DNA from: Bog-532 sp963830385
GTDB lineage: Bacteria; Actinomycetota; Actinomycetes; Streptosporangiales; Streptosporangiaceae
Direction of reading: 5' to 3'
Length of the DNA: 64,000 nucleotides
NCBI GenBank assembly: GCA_963830385.1
Contig: CAWHMD010000005.1
Coordinates: forward strand, 186,001-250,000
Position 1 is the first letter of the stretch. Each line of letters begins with the position of its first letter. Below, piece after piece: positions 16,852 through 27,825 of this stretch. Made by a program: the position numbers and the translations under genes. The notes under the pieces were generated by a model that did no database searches, had not been told where the DNA came from, and saw nothing but the letters and a program-made list of their open reading frames with translations.

Positions 16852-17480
16852 GCGGGCTCGCCCGCCCGCAGCCCGTCCTCGCCGTCTGCGACGTCGTCCA
16901 CGTTCTCGGGCAGGAACGGCGCCAGGTCGGGCAGCTCGCCCAGGCTGGCCAGGCCGAGCCGCTCCAGGAAGTAGCCGGTGGTGCGGTACAGGATCGCGCC
17001 GGTCTCCGGGTCGGAGCCGGAGTCCTCGACCAGCCCGCGCAGCGTCAGCGTGCGCATCACGCCGTCGCAGTTGACGCCCCGCACCGCCGACACCCGGGCC
17101 CGGCTGACCGGCTGCCGGTAGGCGACCACGGCCAGGGTCTCCAGCGCGGCCTGGGTCAGCCGGACCTCCTGGCCCTCGCTGACGAACCGCTCGACCACCG
17201 GGGCGTACTCCTCGCGGGTGTAGAACCGCCAGCCGCCGGCGATCTCGCGCAGGTCGAAGCCGCGCTCCTGCTCGGTGTAGGCGGCGGCGGTCGCCCGCAG
17301 CAGCTCGATGATCTCCCCGGTCGGGCGCTCCAGCACCTGCGCCAGCACCACGGCGGGCACCGGCTCGTCGGCGACCAGCAGGATCGCCTCCAGGCTGGCC
17401 CGCAGCCCCGGGTGGTCGGGCCCGTCCAGGTCGGCCGGCTCGGCGGCCACGTCGTCCGCTACTTGTTGATATTCGTCCAT
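16848..17480 (-). CDS. scpB: Segregation and condensation protein B
   Basis: A 210-residue winged-helix protein, the kite subunit of the SMC-ScpAB condensin. Recognisable parts are LRASLEAILLVADEPVPAVV near the start and the conserved LAVVAYRQPVSRARVSAVRG. It follows scpA by three bases and overlaps the pseudouridine synthase gene. Confidence 0.96.
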   Translation of the reverse strand: MDEYQQVADDVAAEPADLDGPDHPGLRASLEAILLVADEPVPAVVLAQVLERPTGEIIELLRATAAAYTEQERGFDLREIAGGWRFYTREEYAPVVERFVSEGQEVRLTQAALETLAVVAYRQPVSRARVSAVRGVNCDGVMRTLTLRGLVEDSGSDPETGAILYRTTGYFLERLGLASLGELPDLAPFLPENVDDVADGEDGLRAGEPA

Positions 17481-17483
17481 GTC

Positions 17484-18374
17484 CTAGGTTGTTTCTGGGT
17501 CGTCGGCGATGGTGCCTTCGTCCGCGTCGCGGGCCACGTCGTCGTCGCCGTCGTCACCGGCCGCGTTCCAGGTCACGTAGATGTCCCCGAGCGGTGCGAC
17601 CTGCTCGAGCGCGATCCGGTCCTCCCGGTACAGCTCGAGCAGGGCCAGGAAGCTCGCCACGATCTCGTTGGTCGCCTCACAGTCGGTGGTGAGCTGGCGG
17701 AAGCTGGCCCGGCCGAGCCGCCGCAGCCGCCCGGCCAGCCGCCGGGCCTGCTCGCGGACGCTCACGAAGGGGGCGTGGATGTGCTCGGTGGACACCGTGG
17801 GCACGCGGCGCGGGGTGAGCGTGCGGGCCGCTATCCGGGCGAATTCTACCGGCCCCAGGCCGAGCAGGACTTCCGGGAACAGCTGGGCGAACCGCGGCTC
17901 CATCGGCACCCGGCGCGGGAACCGCCGGGCGGCCACCGCCATCCGGCCCGCGAACACCGCGGCCACCTCCTTGTACGCGCGGTACTGCAGCAGCCGGGCG
18001 AACAGCAGGTCCCGGGCCTCGAGCAGGGCCAGGTCCTCCTCGTCCTCGACCTCACCGGAGGGCAGCAGCCGGGCGGCCTTGAGGTCCAGCAGCGTCGCCG
18101 CCACCACCAGGAAATAGCTGACCTGGTCCAGGTCCCAGCCGCCGGAGCGTTCCCGGATGTAGGCGATGAACTCGTCGGTGACCTGCGACAGCGCGACCTC
18201 GGTGATGTCCAGCTTGTGCTTGGAGATCAGCGCCAGCAGCAGGTCAAAGGGACCCTCGAACACGTCGAGGTGCACCTGGAAGCCGGACTGGCCACCCAGG
18301 ACGGAGGCGTCCGGGTCCGAGCCGTCCGGATCGGGGGCGCCGGGCGCGAGGTCGTCGGTGATGCTCTCGGTCAT
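17484..18374 (-). CDS. scpA: Segregation and condensation protein A (kleisin)
   Basis: A 296-residue kleisin bridging SMC heads. The conserved N-terminal block FQVHLDVFEGPFDLLLALIS followed by KHKLDITEVALSQVTDEFI is clear, and the C-terminus has the winged-helix region (VASFLALLELYREDRIALEQ). Acidic Asp-rich tails flank both ends. It sits between a His-rich membrane peptide and scpB. Confidence 0.96.
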   Translation of the reverse strand: MTESITDDLAPGAPDPDGSDPDASVLGGQSGFQVHLDVFEGPFDLLLALISKHKLDITEVALSQVTDEFIAYIRERSGGWDLDQVSYFLVVAATLLDLKAARLLPSGEVEDEEDLALLEARDLLFARLLQYRAYKEVAAVFAGRMAVAARRFPRRVPMEPRFAQLFPEVLLGLGPVEFARIAARTLTPRRVPTVSTEHIHAPFVSVREQARRLAGRLRRLGRASFRQLTTDCEATNEIVASFLALLELYREDRIALEQVAPLGDIYVTWNAAGDDGDDDVARDADEGTIADDPETT

Positions 18375-18390
18375 GCCTCAGCCATCATGG

Positions 18391-18609
18391 TCAGCCGTGG
18401 TGGCCACCACCGCTGAACCCGCCGCCATGGTGGCTGCCACCGCTGGACGCGTCATGGCCGTTGTGGCCGTTGTGGCCGTGATGGCCGTGGTGCAGGCTGC
18501 CGGGATCGTCACCGGCCTCACCCCCAGCCCGCCGCCGGTTCTGCACCCGTCCCATCACGGCAACGAACAGCACAAGGACAATCAAGGCAATCCAGATCAT
18601 CGTGATCAC
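18391..18609 (-). CDS. Small membrane protein with His/Gly-rich tail
   Basis: A 72-residue protein: one membrane span (IWIALIVLVLFVAVMG), a basic stop-transfer segment (RVQNRRR), then a tail of about 35 residues containing 11 histidines and many glycines (SLHHGHHGHNGHNGH). The tail should be cytoplasmic by the positive-inside rule and could bind metal ions; this is inference. The GTG start overlaps the stop of the upstream ribbon-helix-helix gene. The tail is encoded by short tandem GGCCGTTGT-like repeats, so its length may vary between strains. I do not recognise a family. Confidence 0.65.
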   Translation of the reverse strand: MITMIWIALIVLVLFVAVMGRVQNRRRAGGEAGDDPGSLHHGHHGHNGHNGHDASSGGSHHGGGFSGGGHHG

Positions 18610-18977
18610 ATCCCTGGAGTGGGGTCGGGGACAACTGAGCTGGACCCGGCCGGAACGTCGGAGCCAGTATCCCTGATCCGCCGGGCCAGCACGCTGGTAT
18701 CTCCGCAGGCGTCCAGGTCGGCCAGCAGGACCGCGATGGCCTCGCGGACCAGCCGTCCCCGGTCGGCGGCGATCCCGTACCGGCGCAGGGCGAGCCGGGC
18801 GTGCTCCAGCTCGAACAGCTCATCGGCCGACAGGTAGACGGTGATCTTGTGGGTGTGCTGCTCCCGGCCGCTGGCGGCACGGTGCGCCGCGATCTCAGGA
18901 CCGGCTGTAGCCGGGCGAAGGAGCTCCGCTATGCCCGGAAGGCTTACCCTTCGTGACCGTCCTCTGCTTGCCGCCAC
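18606..18977 (-). CDS. Ribbon-helix-helix-like protein downstream of parA
   Basis: A 123-residue protein whose centre (HKITVYLSADELFELEHARL, then GRLVREAIAVLLADLD) matches a ribbon-helix-helix DNA-binding fold of the CopG/ParG kind. It starts at GTG 18977 inside the last 34 bases of parA; no later ATG or GTG precedes the domain. Small RHH proteins often act as centromere-binding or autoregulatory partners of ParA ATPases, so this may work with the adjacent ParA-like protein. That role is inferred. Confidence 0.72.
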   Translation of the reverse strand: MAASRGRSRRVSLPGIAELLRPATAGPEIAAHRAASGREQHTHKITVYLSADELFELEHARLALRRYGIAADRGRLVREAIAVLLADLDACGDTSVLARRIRDTGSDVPAGSSSVVPDPTPGM

Positions 18978-19834
18978 CGCTCGATTACCTCCCTGGCGAG
19001 TTCGCGGTAGGAACTCGCGCCCATCGATCCCGAGTCGAACCGGGTGATGGGCTCCCCTGCAACGGTAGCGTCTGGGAACCGGACGGTGCGGTTGATCACG
19101 GTGTGAAAAACCTTGTCACCGAAGCCGTTGACGATATTTGTGAGCACCTCACGGGTGTGAAGGGTGCGCGAATCGTACCTTGTTGCGAGTAGGCCATCGA
19201 TTTCTAGCTTCGGGTTAAGCCTGCGTGAAACCTTGTCGATGGTCTCCATCAGCAGGGCGACGCCGCGCATGGCGAAGTACTCGCACTCGAGCGGGATCAG
19301 CACGCCCGCCGCGCAGGCCAGCGCGTTGATGGTCAGCAGCCCGAGCGAGGGCTGGCAGTCGATCATGATGACGTCGTACTCGGGGGTCATTTCCTCGAGG
19401 CCGCCGCCGAGGACGTATTCGCGGCCCACCTCGTGGACCAGCTGGACCTCGGCCCCTGAGAGGTCAATGTTGCTGGGCATCAGGTCCATGCCCTGGACCG
19501 CGGTCTTGATCACCACGTCGTGCGCGGTCGTCCCCCGCTCCATGAGCAGGTTGTAGACCGTAGCTTCGATGTCGTGCGGCTGGATGCCCAGGCCCACGGA
19601 CAGGGCCCCCTGCGGGTCGAAGTCGACCAGCAGGACCCGGCGGCCCTGCTCGGCCAGGGCGGCCCCCAGGTTGATGGTGGTGGTGGTCTTACCCACGCCA
19701 CCCTTCTGATTGCAGACAGCAACGATCCGGGCCGGACCGTGACGGTCCAACGGCCTAGGGTCCGGGAAGGCCGACATCGGTCGCCCCGTGGGCCCTAGCT
19801 CTACGGCTGAAGCGTCTAGCGTTCGGGTTGCCAC
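18944..19834 (-). CDS. ParA/Soj-family partition ATPase
   Basis: A ~296-residue ATPase with the deviant Walker A KGGVGKTTTTINLG, Walker A' VDFDPQGALSVGLG and IDCQPSLGLLTINAL. It belongs to the ParA group encoded upstream of scpAB in actinobacteria, separate from the origin-proximal parAB. The start is uncertain. GTG 19834 follows GGGAGG and AGGAG-like sequences, while GTG 19873 would add 13 residues without a good ribosome site. It heads the segregation operon with the RHH gene, the His-rich gene, scpA and scpB. Confidence 0.93.
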   Translation of the reverse strand: MATRTLDASAVELGPTGRPMSAFPDPRPLDRHGPARIVAVCNQKGGVGKTTTTINLGAALAEQGRRVLLVDFDPQGALSVGLGIQPHDIEATVYNLLMERGTTAHDVVIKTAVQGMDLMPSNIDLSGAEVQLVHEVGREYVLGGGLEEMTPEYDVIMIDCQPSLGLLTINALACAAGVLIPLECEYFAMRGVALLMETIDKVSRRLNPKLEIDGLLATRYDSRTLHTREVLTNIVNGFGDKVFHTVINRTVRFPDATVAGEPITRFDSGSMGASSYRELAREVIERWRQAEDGHEG

Positions 19835-19959
19835 CAAGCTCCTGAACCTCCCGTGGATAATTTCTTCCTCCACTGAGTCCCGGACTCTAGGGCCTTTGCT
19901 TGACCCCGTTCAAGCGGACGCGCCGTGAAGCACCGGAAATGAGATAAATAGCCGGGGCG

Positions 19960-20928
19960 CTACCCCAGCGCCCGCGGGTGCGAGGCAGCGTACACTTCAC
20001 GCAGTTTCTCGACTGTGACCAGGGTGTACACCTGTGTCGTACTCACCGAGGCATGCCCCAGCAACTCCTGTACGACCCGGATGTCCGCGCCGCCGTCGAG
20101 CAGGTGGGTGGCGAACGAGTGCCGCAACGTGTGCGGGGACACCCCGGAGATCCCGGCCCGTCCGGCCGCGGCCCTGAGCACGCCCCAGGCGCCCTGGCGG
20201 GTGAGCCGGCCGCCGCGCGCGTTCAGGAACAGCGCGGGGGTGGCCGAGCGGCGGGCGGCGGCCGCCAGCCCCGGCCGGGCCCGCACCAGGTAGGCGTCCA
20301 GGGCGGCGGCCGCGTACCGGCCCAGCGGCACGATCCGCTGCTTGCCGCCCTTGCCGTCCAGCAGCACGGCGGGCTCGCCGTCCAGTTCCAGTTCATCGAC
20401 GTCGAGGCCGGTGGCCTCGGAGATGCGGGCGCCGGTGGCGTAGAGAAACTCCAGCAGCGCCCGGTCCCGGACCAGGCGCGGGTCACCTTCGCCCGGGCCG
20501 GCGGCGTCGAGGAGGCGCTCGACCTCCGTGACCGAGATGGCCTTGGGGAGGCGGCGGGGCGGGGCGGGCGGCGGCACCGGGCGGGCGGGGTCGGCCGGGC
20601 TCAGCCCCTGGGCGAAGGCGTAGGCGTGCAGCCCGCGGACCGCGGCCATGGCCCGGCCCGCGGAGCTGGCCGCCAGCGGCGGGTGGTCCTCGTCGCCTTC
20701 GCGCAGGCGGGCCAGGTAGGACGCGATGTCGACCTGGGTGACCTGGCCGAGGTCGGTCCGGCCGGCCACCGTCAGCGCGTCGGCGTAGCGGGTCAGGTCG
20801 CGCCGGTAGGACGTCAGCGTGTTGGCGGCCAGCCCCCGTTCGACCAGCAGGTGGTCCAGGTAGCCGCGGACGGCGGAGGCCGTGCTGGCGGCAGGGCCTC
20901 CGCGGCCCGGGCCGGTGCCGTGGTTCAG
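19960..20928 (-). CDS. xerD: Site-specific tyrosine recombinase XerD, apparent CTG start
   Basis: A ~322-residue recombinase resolving chromosome dimers at dif with XerC and FtsK. The N-terminal core-binding domain starts at VRGYLDHLLVERGLAANTLT. The catalytic residues are Arg (ATGARISEA), Lys (DGKGGKQRIVPL), HxxR (PHTLRHSFATHLLDGG), His (ELLGHASVSTTQ) and Tyr (VYT). No ATG, GTG or TTG lies in frame between the upstream ald gene and the conserved domain. A CTG at 20928 overlaps the ald stop (CTGA) and has GGAGG exactly seven bases upstream, so CTG initiation is the best reading. Confidence 0.92.
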   Translation of the reverse strand: MNHGTGPGRGGPAASTASAVRGYLDHLLVERGLAANTLTSYRRDLTRYADALTVAGRTDLGQVTQVDIASYLARLREGDEDHPPLAASSAGRAMAAVRGLHAYAFAQGLSPADPARPVPPPAPPRRLPKAISVTEVERLLDAAGPGEGDPRLVRDRALLEFLYATGARISEATGLDVDELELDGEPAVLLDGKGGKQRIVPLGRYAAAALDAYLVRARPGLAAAARRSATPALFLNARGGRLTRQGAWGVLRAAAGRAGISGVSPHTLRHSFATHLLDGGADIRVVQELLGHASVSTTQVYTLVTVEKLREVYAASHPRALG

Positions 20929-22040
20929 GCCAGGACCTCCGTCACCTCGGTGGACGGCAGCCCGTGCGCGTCGGCGACGGGCTGGCAGGTCAGGTCGCCG
21001 TCGTGGGTCGACAGGCCGGCCGCCAGGGCCGGGTCGGCCCGCAGGGCGTCCCGCCAGCCGCGGTCGGCGATCGCGGTGATGTAGGGCAGGGTCACGTTGG
21101 TCAGCGCGTAGGTCGAGGTGTGGGGCACCGCGCCCGGCATGTTGGCCACGCAGTAGAACACCGAGTCGTGCACCCGGTAGGTCGGGTTGTCGTGGGTGGT
21201 GGGCCGGGAGTCCTCGAAGCAGCCGCCCTGGTCGATGGCGATGTCCACCAGCACCGAGCCGGGCTTCATCCGGGCCACCAGGTCGTTGCTGATCAGCTTG
21301 GGGGCCCGCGCGCCGGGCACCAGCACGGCCCCGATGACCAGGTCGGCGTCGATGGCCGCGCGTTCGATCTCGTAGGCGTTGGACGCCACCGTCTGCAGGT
21401 GGCCCTGGTAGATCGCGTCCGCCGACCGCAGCCGGGCGACATTGAGGTCGAGCAGCAGCACCTCGGCCTGCATGCCGAGGGCGATGGCGGCCGCGTTCAT
21501 GCCGGACACGCCGGCCCCGAGGACCACCACCTTGGCCGCGTAGACGCCGGACACGCCGCCCATCAGCACGCCCCGGCCGCCGCCGTCCCGCTGCAGGTGG
21601 TGCGCGCCCACCTGCGGGGCCATCCGGCCCGCGACCTCTGACATCGGCGCCAGCAGGGGCAGCGACCGGTCGGGCAGCTGCACGGTCTCGTACGCGATGG
21701 AGGTGATACCCGAGCCGAGCAGGGCATCGGTGCACGGCCGGGACGCGGCCAGGTGCAGGTAGGTGAACAGCACCTGGTCCCGGCGCATCCGGTGATACTC
21801 CTCGGCCACCGGCTCTTTCACCTTGAGCACCAGGTCGGCGCTCTGCCAGACATCGTCGGCGGTGGGCAGCATCTTGGCTCCGGCCGAGGTGAAGTCCTCG
21901 TCGGGGATGGACGAGCCGACCCCGGCACTGGCTTCGATCACCACCTCGTGACCGTGACGCACGAGCTCGTGTACTCCGGCCGGGGTGATGGCCACGCGGT
22001 ACTCGTGGTTCTTGACCTCCCGGGGGACGCCAACCTTCAT
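20925..22040 (-). CDS. ald: Alanine dehydrogenase
   Basis: A 371-residue NAD-dependent enzyme interconverting L-alanine and pyruvate plus ammonia. It begins MKVGVPREVKNHEYRVAITP. The catalytic region LVLKVKEPVAEEY and FTYLHLAASRPC is present, and the dinucleotide motif is VVLGAGVSGMNAAAIALGM. ATG 22040 was preferred to a longer frame because it starts the family N-terminus and has AGAGG upstream. It overlaps xerD by four bases. Confidence 0.97.
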   Translation of the reverse strand: MKVGVPREVKNHEYRVAITPAGVHELVRHGHEVVIEASAGVGSSIPDEDFTSAGAKMLPTADDVWQSADLVLKVKEPVAEEYHRMRRDQVLFTYLHLAASRPCTDALLGSGITSIAYETVQLPDRSLPLLAPMSEVAGRMAPQVGAHHLQRDGGGRGVLMGGVSGVYAAKVVVLGAGVSGMNAAAIALGMQAEVLLLDLNVARLRSADAIYQGHLQTVASNAYEIERAAIDADLVIGAVLVPGARAPKLISNDLVARMKPGSVLVDIAIDQGGCFEDSRPTTHDNPTYRVHDSVFYCVANMPGAVPHTSTYALTNVTLPYITAIADRGWRDALRADPALAAGLSTHDGDLTCQPVADAHGLPSTEVTEVLA

Positions 22041-22092
22041 CGCTTTTCCTCTCGCCTCGCCGGGCGCCTTTGCCCGGCCCAGTTCGCCGCGT

Positions 22093-22715
22093 TCACGTTT
22101 CCGGCGCGCCCGCGTCCCGTAGATCGGCGAAGCCGTCCTGGCGGGCCGCGTACGCGGCCAGCAGGCCGACGACGGCAACGCCATTATGCAGCTCACCGGC
22201 CAGGACCAGGGACACCGCCTGCTCCAGCGGCACCCAGTCCAGGATCAGGTGGGCCTCTTCGTTCTCCGGCACGAAATCCCGGTCGGCCTCGGGCACTTCT
22301 TCCAGGTCACGGGCGAGGAAGACGCGGAGCCGCTCGGTGATGATGCCCGGCGAGCTGAAGTAGTCGGCCAGCACGTGCCAGCGCCGGGCCCGGTAGCCGG
22401 TCTCCTCCAGCAGCTCCCGGCGGGCGGCCTGCGCGGTGGGCTCGCCGGCCACGTCCCGCAGTCCGGCGGGCAGCTCCCACAGCAGCCGCCCGACCGGGTG
22501 CCGGTACTGCCGGATCATCAGCACCCGGCCGTCCTCGTCCAGCGCGACCACGCCGACCGCACCGGGGTGCTCGATCACCTCGCGTTCGGCGGTGGTGCCC
22601 TCGGGCACCCGGAGGGTGTCGGTGCGGACGTTGATGATCTTGCCCCGGTACTGCTCGGCCGAGGCGACGACCGGCCAGTGGGCCGGTTCGTCGGCGATGC
22701 GGTGACGCGGACCGG

Positions 22716-22719
<4 letters not shown>
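22093..22719 (-). CDS. Nudix hydrolase, ADP-ribose pyrophosphatase type
   Basis: A 208-residue hydrolase. The Nudix box reads GLRDVAGEPTAQAARRELLE followed by ETGYR, matching Gx5Ex7REUxEExGU. The N-terminal IINVRTDTLRVPEG and IEHPGAVGVVALDEDGRVLM fit ADP-ribose pyrophosphatases. The ATG at 22719 overlaps the pyrG stop (ATGA), as in many actinobacteria. It is followed after 52 bases by ald. Confidence 0.94.
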
Positions 22720-24410
<1,691 letters not shown>

Positions 24411-24508
24411 GGTGAGGCTCCCGTGGTCGTCGATAAGACGGTGAATCCGTCTGTCCACGGGCCACCAGGATAACAGGCAGTGAGCTGCGGGCTGGCCATG
24501 ACACGGTG

Positions 24509-25432
24509 TTACGCGCCGGCCTTACCCGCCATCTGCGCGAGCGACTCGCCGTCGGGGCCGGTCCGGTCGTCGTCGTGATGAGCCTCGCCGAACCGGGCCA
24601 GCGCGACCGCGCAGAGCACGGCGAGCGCGAAACCGGCGATGGCGATGCCGCCCATGCCGGGCCGGGTGCGGTCGCCGAGGAACACCACCCCGACCGCCGA
24701 CGGCGGCAGCGTCTCGGCCAGCACCACCGCCGCGGTGGCCACGGTGACGCTGCCCGCCTCGAGCGCGGACGCGTAGAACAGGAACGAGACGATGCCCGCG
24801 GCGATCAGCGCGTAGGTGGCCGGGTCGCGGATCAGCGACAGCGGAGCGAAGCTGTTCAGCACCCGGGCGGCCACCCCCAGGACGCCGTAACCGGTGCCCG
24901 CGACCACGCCCAGCACCGGGGTGCGCAGCGGATCCGGCAGCCGGCCGGCCGCCACCCCGATCAGCGCCAGGCAGGCCACGGCGACGATCAGGGAGAGCTT
25001 GAACACCACGCTGGCCTGGCTGGCCCCCTCCGGGCCGGCCGACGAGCCGAGCAGCCCGACGCCGGTGACCACGCCGCCGACCGCGACCCATTCCCGCCAG
25101 TGCAGGACCGCGCCGATCAGCCAGGTAGCGACGACCGCGGTCACGGCCAGGTTGGCGGCGATCATGGCCTGGACGGCGAACAGCGGCAGCCGGTGCAGCG
25201 CGACCAGCTGCGCGATGAAGCCGACGGTGTCAAGGCCGAGGCTGACCACGAACCGCCACTGGCCCAGCATCCGGACCAGCAGCCCCGGGTCGACGCCTTG
25301 GGGTGCGGCCCCCTCGGCGGCGGCGCCGGCCGGGGGACGGTGGCTGGCCGTGCGGGCCGCGATGGCCTGCATGACCGAGGCGACCCCGTAACAGACGGCC
25401 GCGACTACGGCAGCCACCAGGCTAGCTACCAC
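24509..25432 (-). CDS. DMT/EamA-like integral membrane protein
   Basis: A 307-residue protein with about nine or ten hydrophobic segments in two similar halves (e.g. VSLGLDTVGFIAQLVALHRL, then ATAAVVLAETLPPSAVGVVF). It resembles the drug/metabolite transporter superfamily as found in actinobacteria. No substrate can be inferred. A hydrophilic acidic tail follows the last span. It lies downstream of uvrB on the same strand with a 146-base gap and close to the start of pyrG. Confidence 0.7.
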   Translation of the reverse strand: MVASLVAAVVAAVCYGVASVMQAIAARTASHRPPAGAAAEGAAPQGVDPGLLVRMLGQWRFVVSLGLDTVGFIAQLVALHRLPLFAVQAMIAANLAVTAVVATWLIGAVLHWREWVAVGGVVTGVGLLGSSAGPEGASQASVVFKLSLIVAVACLALIGVAAGRLPDPLRTPVLGVVAGTGYGVLGVAARVLNSFAPLSLIRDPATYALIAAGIVSFLFYASALEAGSVTVATAAVVLAETLPPSAVGVVFLGDRTRPGMGGIAIAGFALAVLCAVALARFGEAHHDDDRTGPDGESLAQMAGKAGA

Positions 25433-25578
25433 AGCTCACGACCTTACGCTCCCGGGTTGAACACTGCTCCGGCCATCATCGGCGCCAACATTCAGCATGT
25501 TCCCAGCATTCCTGAAGCGATGCACATCCCGGTCAGGCGGAAGACACCGCGAGCGAGCCGGCGAGCGAGCTAGCACAC

Positions 25579-27720
25579 TCAGACGCCGGCGGCTTGCATG
25601 CCGCGCAGCTCGTGCTTGAGCTCGCGGATCTCGTCGCGGAGGCGGGCGGCGACCTCGAACTGGAGCTCGGCGGCGGCCGCATGCATCTGCTCGGTGAGCT
25701 GCTTGATCAATTCGACCAGGTCTTCGCGGGCGGCGCCGCCACCCTCGCCGAGGAGGTCCTCGCCGACACCGGCGCCGGCGGCGCGGGCGCCTGCCCGGGC
25801 GCGGGACGACAGGCCCGGTACCGGCGACTTGCCGCGGCTCTGCTGGCGCCCGGCGCCGCCGATGAGCTCGTCGGTGTCGGCGTCCTCGCGGACCAGCTGG
25901 TCGAGGATGTCGGCGATCCGCTTGCGCAGCGGCTGCGGGTCGATGCCCCGCTCGGTGTTGTAAGCGACCTGCTTTTCCCGGCGGCGGTTGGTCTCCTCGA
26001 TCGCGTGCTGCATGGACGGCGTGATCTTGTCGGCGTACATGATGACCTGGCCGGAAACGTTACGGGCGGCGCGGCCGATGGTCTGGATCAGCGACGTGCC
26101 GGAGCGCAGGAAGCCCTCCTTGTCCGCGTCCAGAATCGCCACCAGCGAGACCTCGGGCAGGTCGAGGCCCTCGCGGAGCAGGTTGATGCCGACCAGCACG
26201 TCGTACTCCCCCACCCGCAGCTCGCGCAGCAGCTCGATCCGGCGCAGGGTGTCGACCTCGCTGTGCAGGTAGCGGGCGCGGACGCCGTTCTCCAGCAGGT
26301 AGTCGGTGAGGTCCTCGGCCATCTTTTTCGTCAAGGTGGTGACCAGCACCCGCTCGTCCCGGTCGGACCGGACCTTGATCTCGTGCAGCAGGTCGTCGAT
26401 CTGGCCCTTGGTCGGCTTGATCAGCACCTCGGGGTCGATCAGGCCGGTCGGCCGGATCACCTGCTCGACCACGTCGCCGCCGACCCGCTGCAGCTCGTAC
26501 GGCCCGGGGGTGGCGGACAGGTAGATCGTCTGCCCGATCCGCTCGGTGAACTCGTCCCAGGTCAGCGGCCGGTTGTCGATCGCGCTGGGCAGCCGGAAGC
26601 CGTGCTCGACCAGGTTGCGCTTGCGGGACACGTCGCCCTCATACATGGCCCCGATCTGCGGCACGGTGACGTGCGACTCGTCGATGACCAGGACGAAGTC
26701 CTCGGGGAAGTAGTCCAGCAGCGTGTTCGGGGCGGTGCCCGCGGCGCGGCCGTCGATGTGCCGGGAGTAGTTCTCGATGCCGGCGCAGCTGCCCACCTGG
26801 CGCATCATCTCGATGTCGTAGGTGGTCCGCATGCGCAGCCGCTGGGCCTCCAGCAGCTTGCCACTCCGTTCCAGCTCGGCCAGCCGCTCGGCCAGCTCGG
26901 CCTCGATGCCGGCGATGGCCCGCTCCATCCGCTCGGCGCCCGCCACGTAGTGCGAGGCCGGGAAGATGTAGAGCTCGTCGTCCTCGCTGACCACCTCGCC
27001 GGTCAGCGGGTGCAGCGTCATCAGCCGCTCGATCTCGTCGCCGAACATCTCGATCCGGACGGCCAGCTCCTCGTACTGCGGGATGACCTCGATCGTGTCG
27101 CCCCGCACGCGGAACGTGCCCCGGGTGAACGACAGGTCGTTGCGGGCGTACTGCATGCCGACCAGCTGACGCAGCATCGCGTCGCGCTCGATCGTGTCGC
27201 CCACCTTGAGGGTGAGCATGCGGTCCACGTACTCCTGGGGCGTGCCCAGGCCGTAGATGCAGGACACCGAGGCGACCACGATCGTGTCCCGCCGGGTGAG
27301 CAGCGAGTTCGTCGCCGAGTGGCGCAGCCGCTCCACCTCGTCGTTGATCGAGGAGTCCTTCTCGATGTAGGTGTCGGTCTGCGGGATGTACGCCTCGGGC
27401 TGGTAGTAGTCGTAGTACGAGACGAAGTACTCGACCGCGTTCTCCGGCAGCATCTCGCGCAGCTCGTTGGCGAACTGGGCGGCGAGCGTCTTGTTCGGCA
27501 GCATGACCAGGATGGGGCGGTCGAGCCGCTCGGCCAGCCAGGCCACGGTCGCGGTCTTGCCGGTGCCGGTCGCGCCGAGCAGCACGGTGTCCTTATCGCC
27601 GCTGGAGATCCGCTGCTCGATCTCGGCGATGGCGGCGGGCTGGTCCCCAGCGGGTGTCATCTCGGTGACCACGTGGAAGGGCGCGACCCTGCGCTTGAGG
27701 TCGGTCACGGGACGCGGCAC
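25579..27720 (-). CDS. uvrB: Excinuclease ABC subunit B
   Basis: A 713-residue helicase-like subunit of nucleotide excision repair. It has Walker A LLGATGTGKTATVAWLAERL, the beta-hairpin region YYDYYQPEAYIPQTDTYIEK, the DEAD-like LVIDESHVTVPQ, motif VI QTIGRAARN and a C-terminal UVR domain. A Gly/Ala/Arg-rich linker (RARAGARAAGAGVGEDLLGE) before the UVR domain is longer than in model UvrB. I saw no clear LexA box upstream. Confidence 0.98.
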   Translation of the reverse strand: MPRPVTDLKRRVAPFHVVTEMTPAGDQPAAIAEIEQRISSGDKDTVLLGATGTGKTATVAWLAERLDRPILVMLPNKTLAAQFANELREMLPENAVEYFVSYYDYYQPEAYIPQTDTYIEKDSSINDEVERLRHSATNSLLTRRDTIVVASVSCIYGLGTPQEYVDRMLTLKVGDTIERDAMLRQLVGMQYARNDLSFTRGTFRVRGDTIEVIPQYEELAVRIEMFGDEIERLMTLHPLTGEVVSEDDELYIFPASHYVAGAERMERAIAGIEAELAERLAELERSGKLLEAQRLRMRTTYDIEMMRQVGSCAGIENYSRHIDGRAAGTAPNTLLDYFPEDFVLVIDESHVTVPQIGAMYEGDVSRKRNLVEHGFRLPSAIDNRPLTWDEFTERIGQTIYLSATPGPYELQRVGGDVVEQVIRPTGLIDPEVLIKPTKGQIDDLLHEIKVRSDRDERVLVTTLTKKMAEDLTDYLLENGVRARYLHSEVDTLRRIELLRELRVGEYDVLVGINLLREGLDLPEVSLVAILDADKEGFLRSGTSLIQTIGRAARNVSGQVIMYADKITPSMQHAIEETNRRREKQVAYNTERGIDPQPLRKRIADILDQLVREDADTDELIGGAGRQQSRGKSPVPGLSSRARAGARAAGAGVGEDLLGEGGGAAREDLVELIKQLTEQMHAAAAELQFEVAARLRDEIRELKHELRGMQAAGV

Positions 27721-27825
27721 GAGACCACCTCCTGGGGGTGTAATGGGCCGACTGGCTCAGGGTTCAACAGTACGCGGGGGGTCTGACATTCCGGCCCGGT
27801 CGCCATCCAGCCGGGCACATCCGGG

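Noticed and set aside
19960..21735. A 591-codon frame that would make XerD with a 260-residue N-terminal extension
   Set aside because: The extension is an out-of-frame shadow of ald (Arg/Pro/Gly-rich, no similarity). The XerD domain starts normally after the CTG at 20928.
27721..27825. LexA (SOS) box upstream of uvrB
   Set aside because: No good match to the actinobacterial SOS consensus was found.
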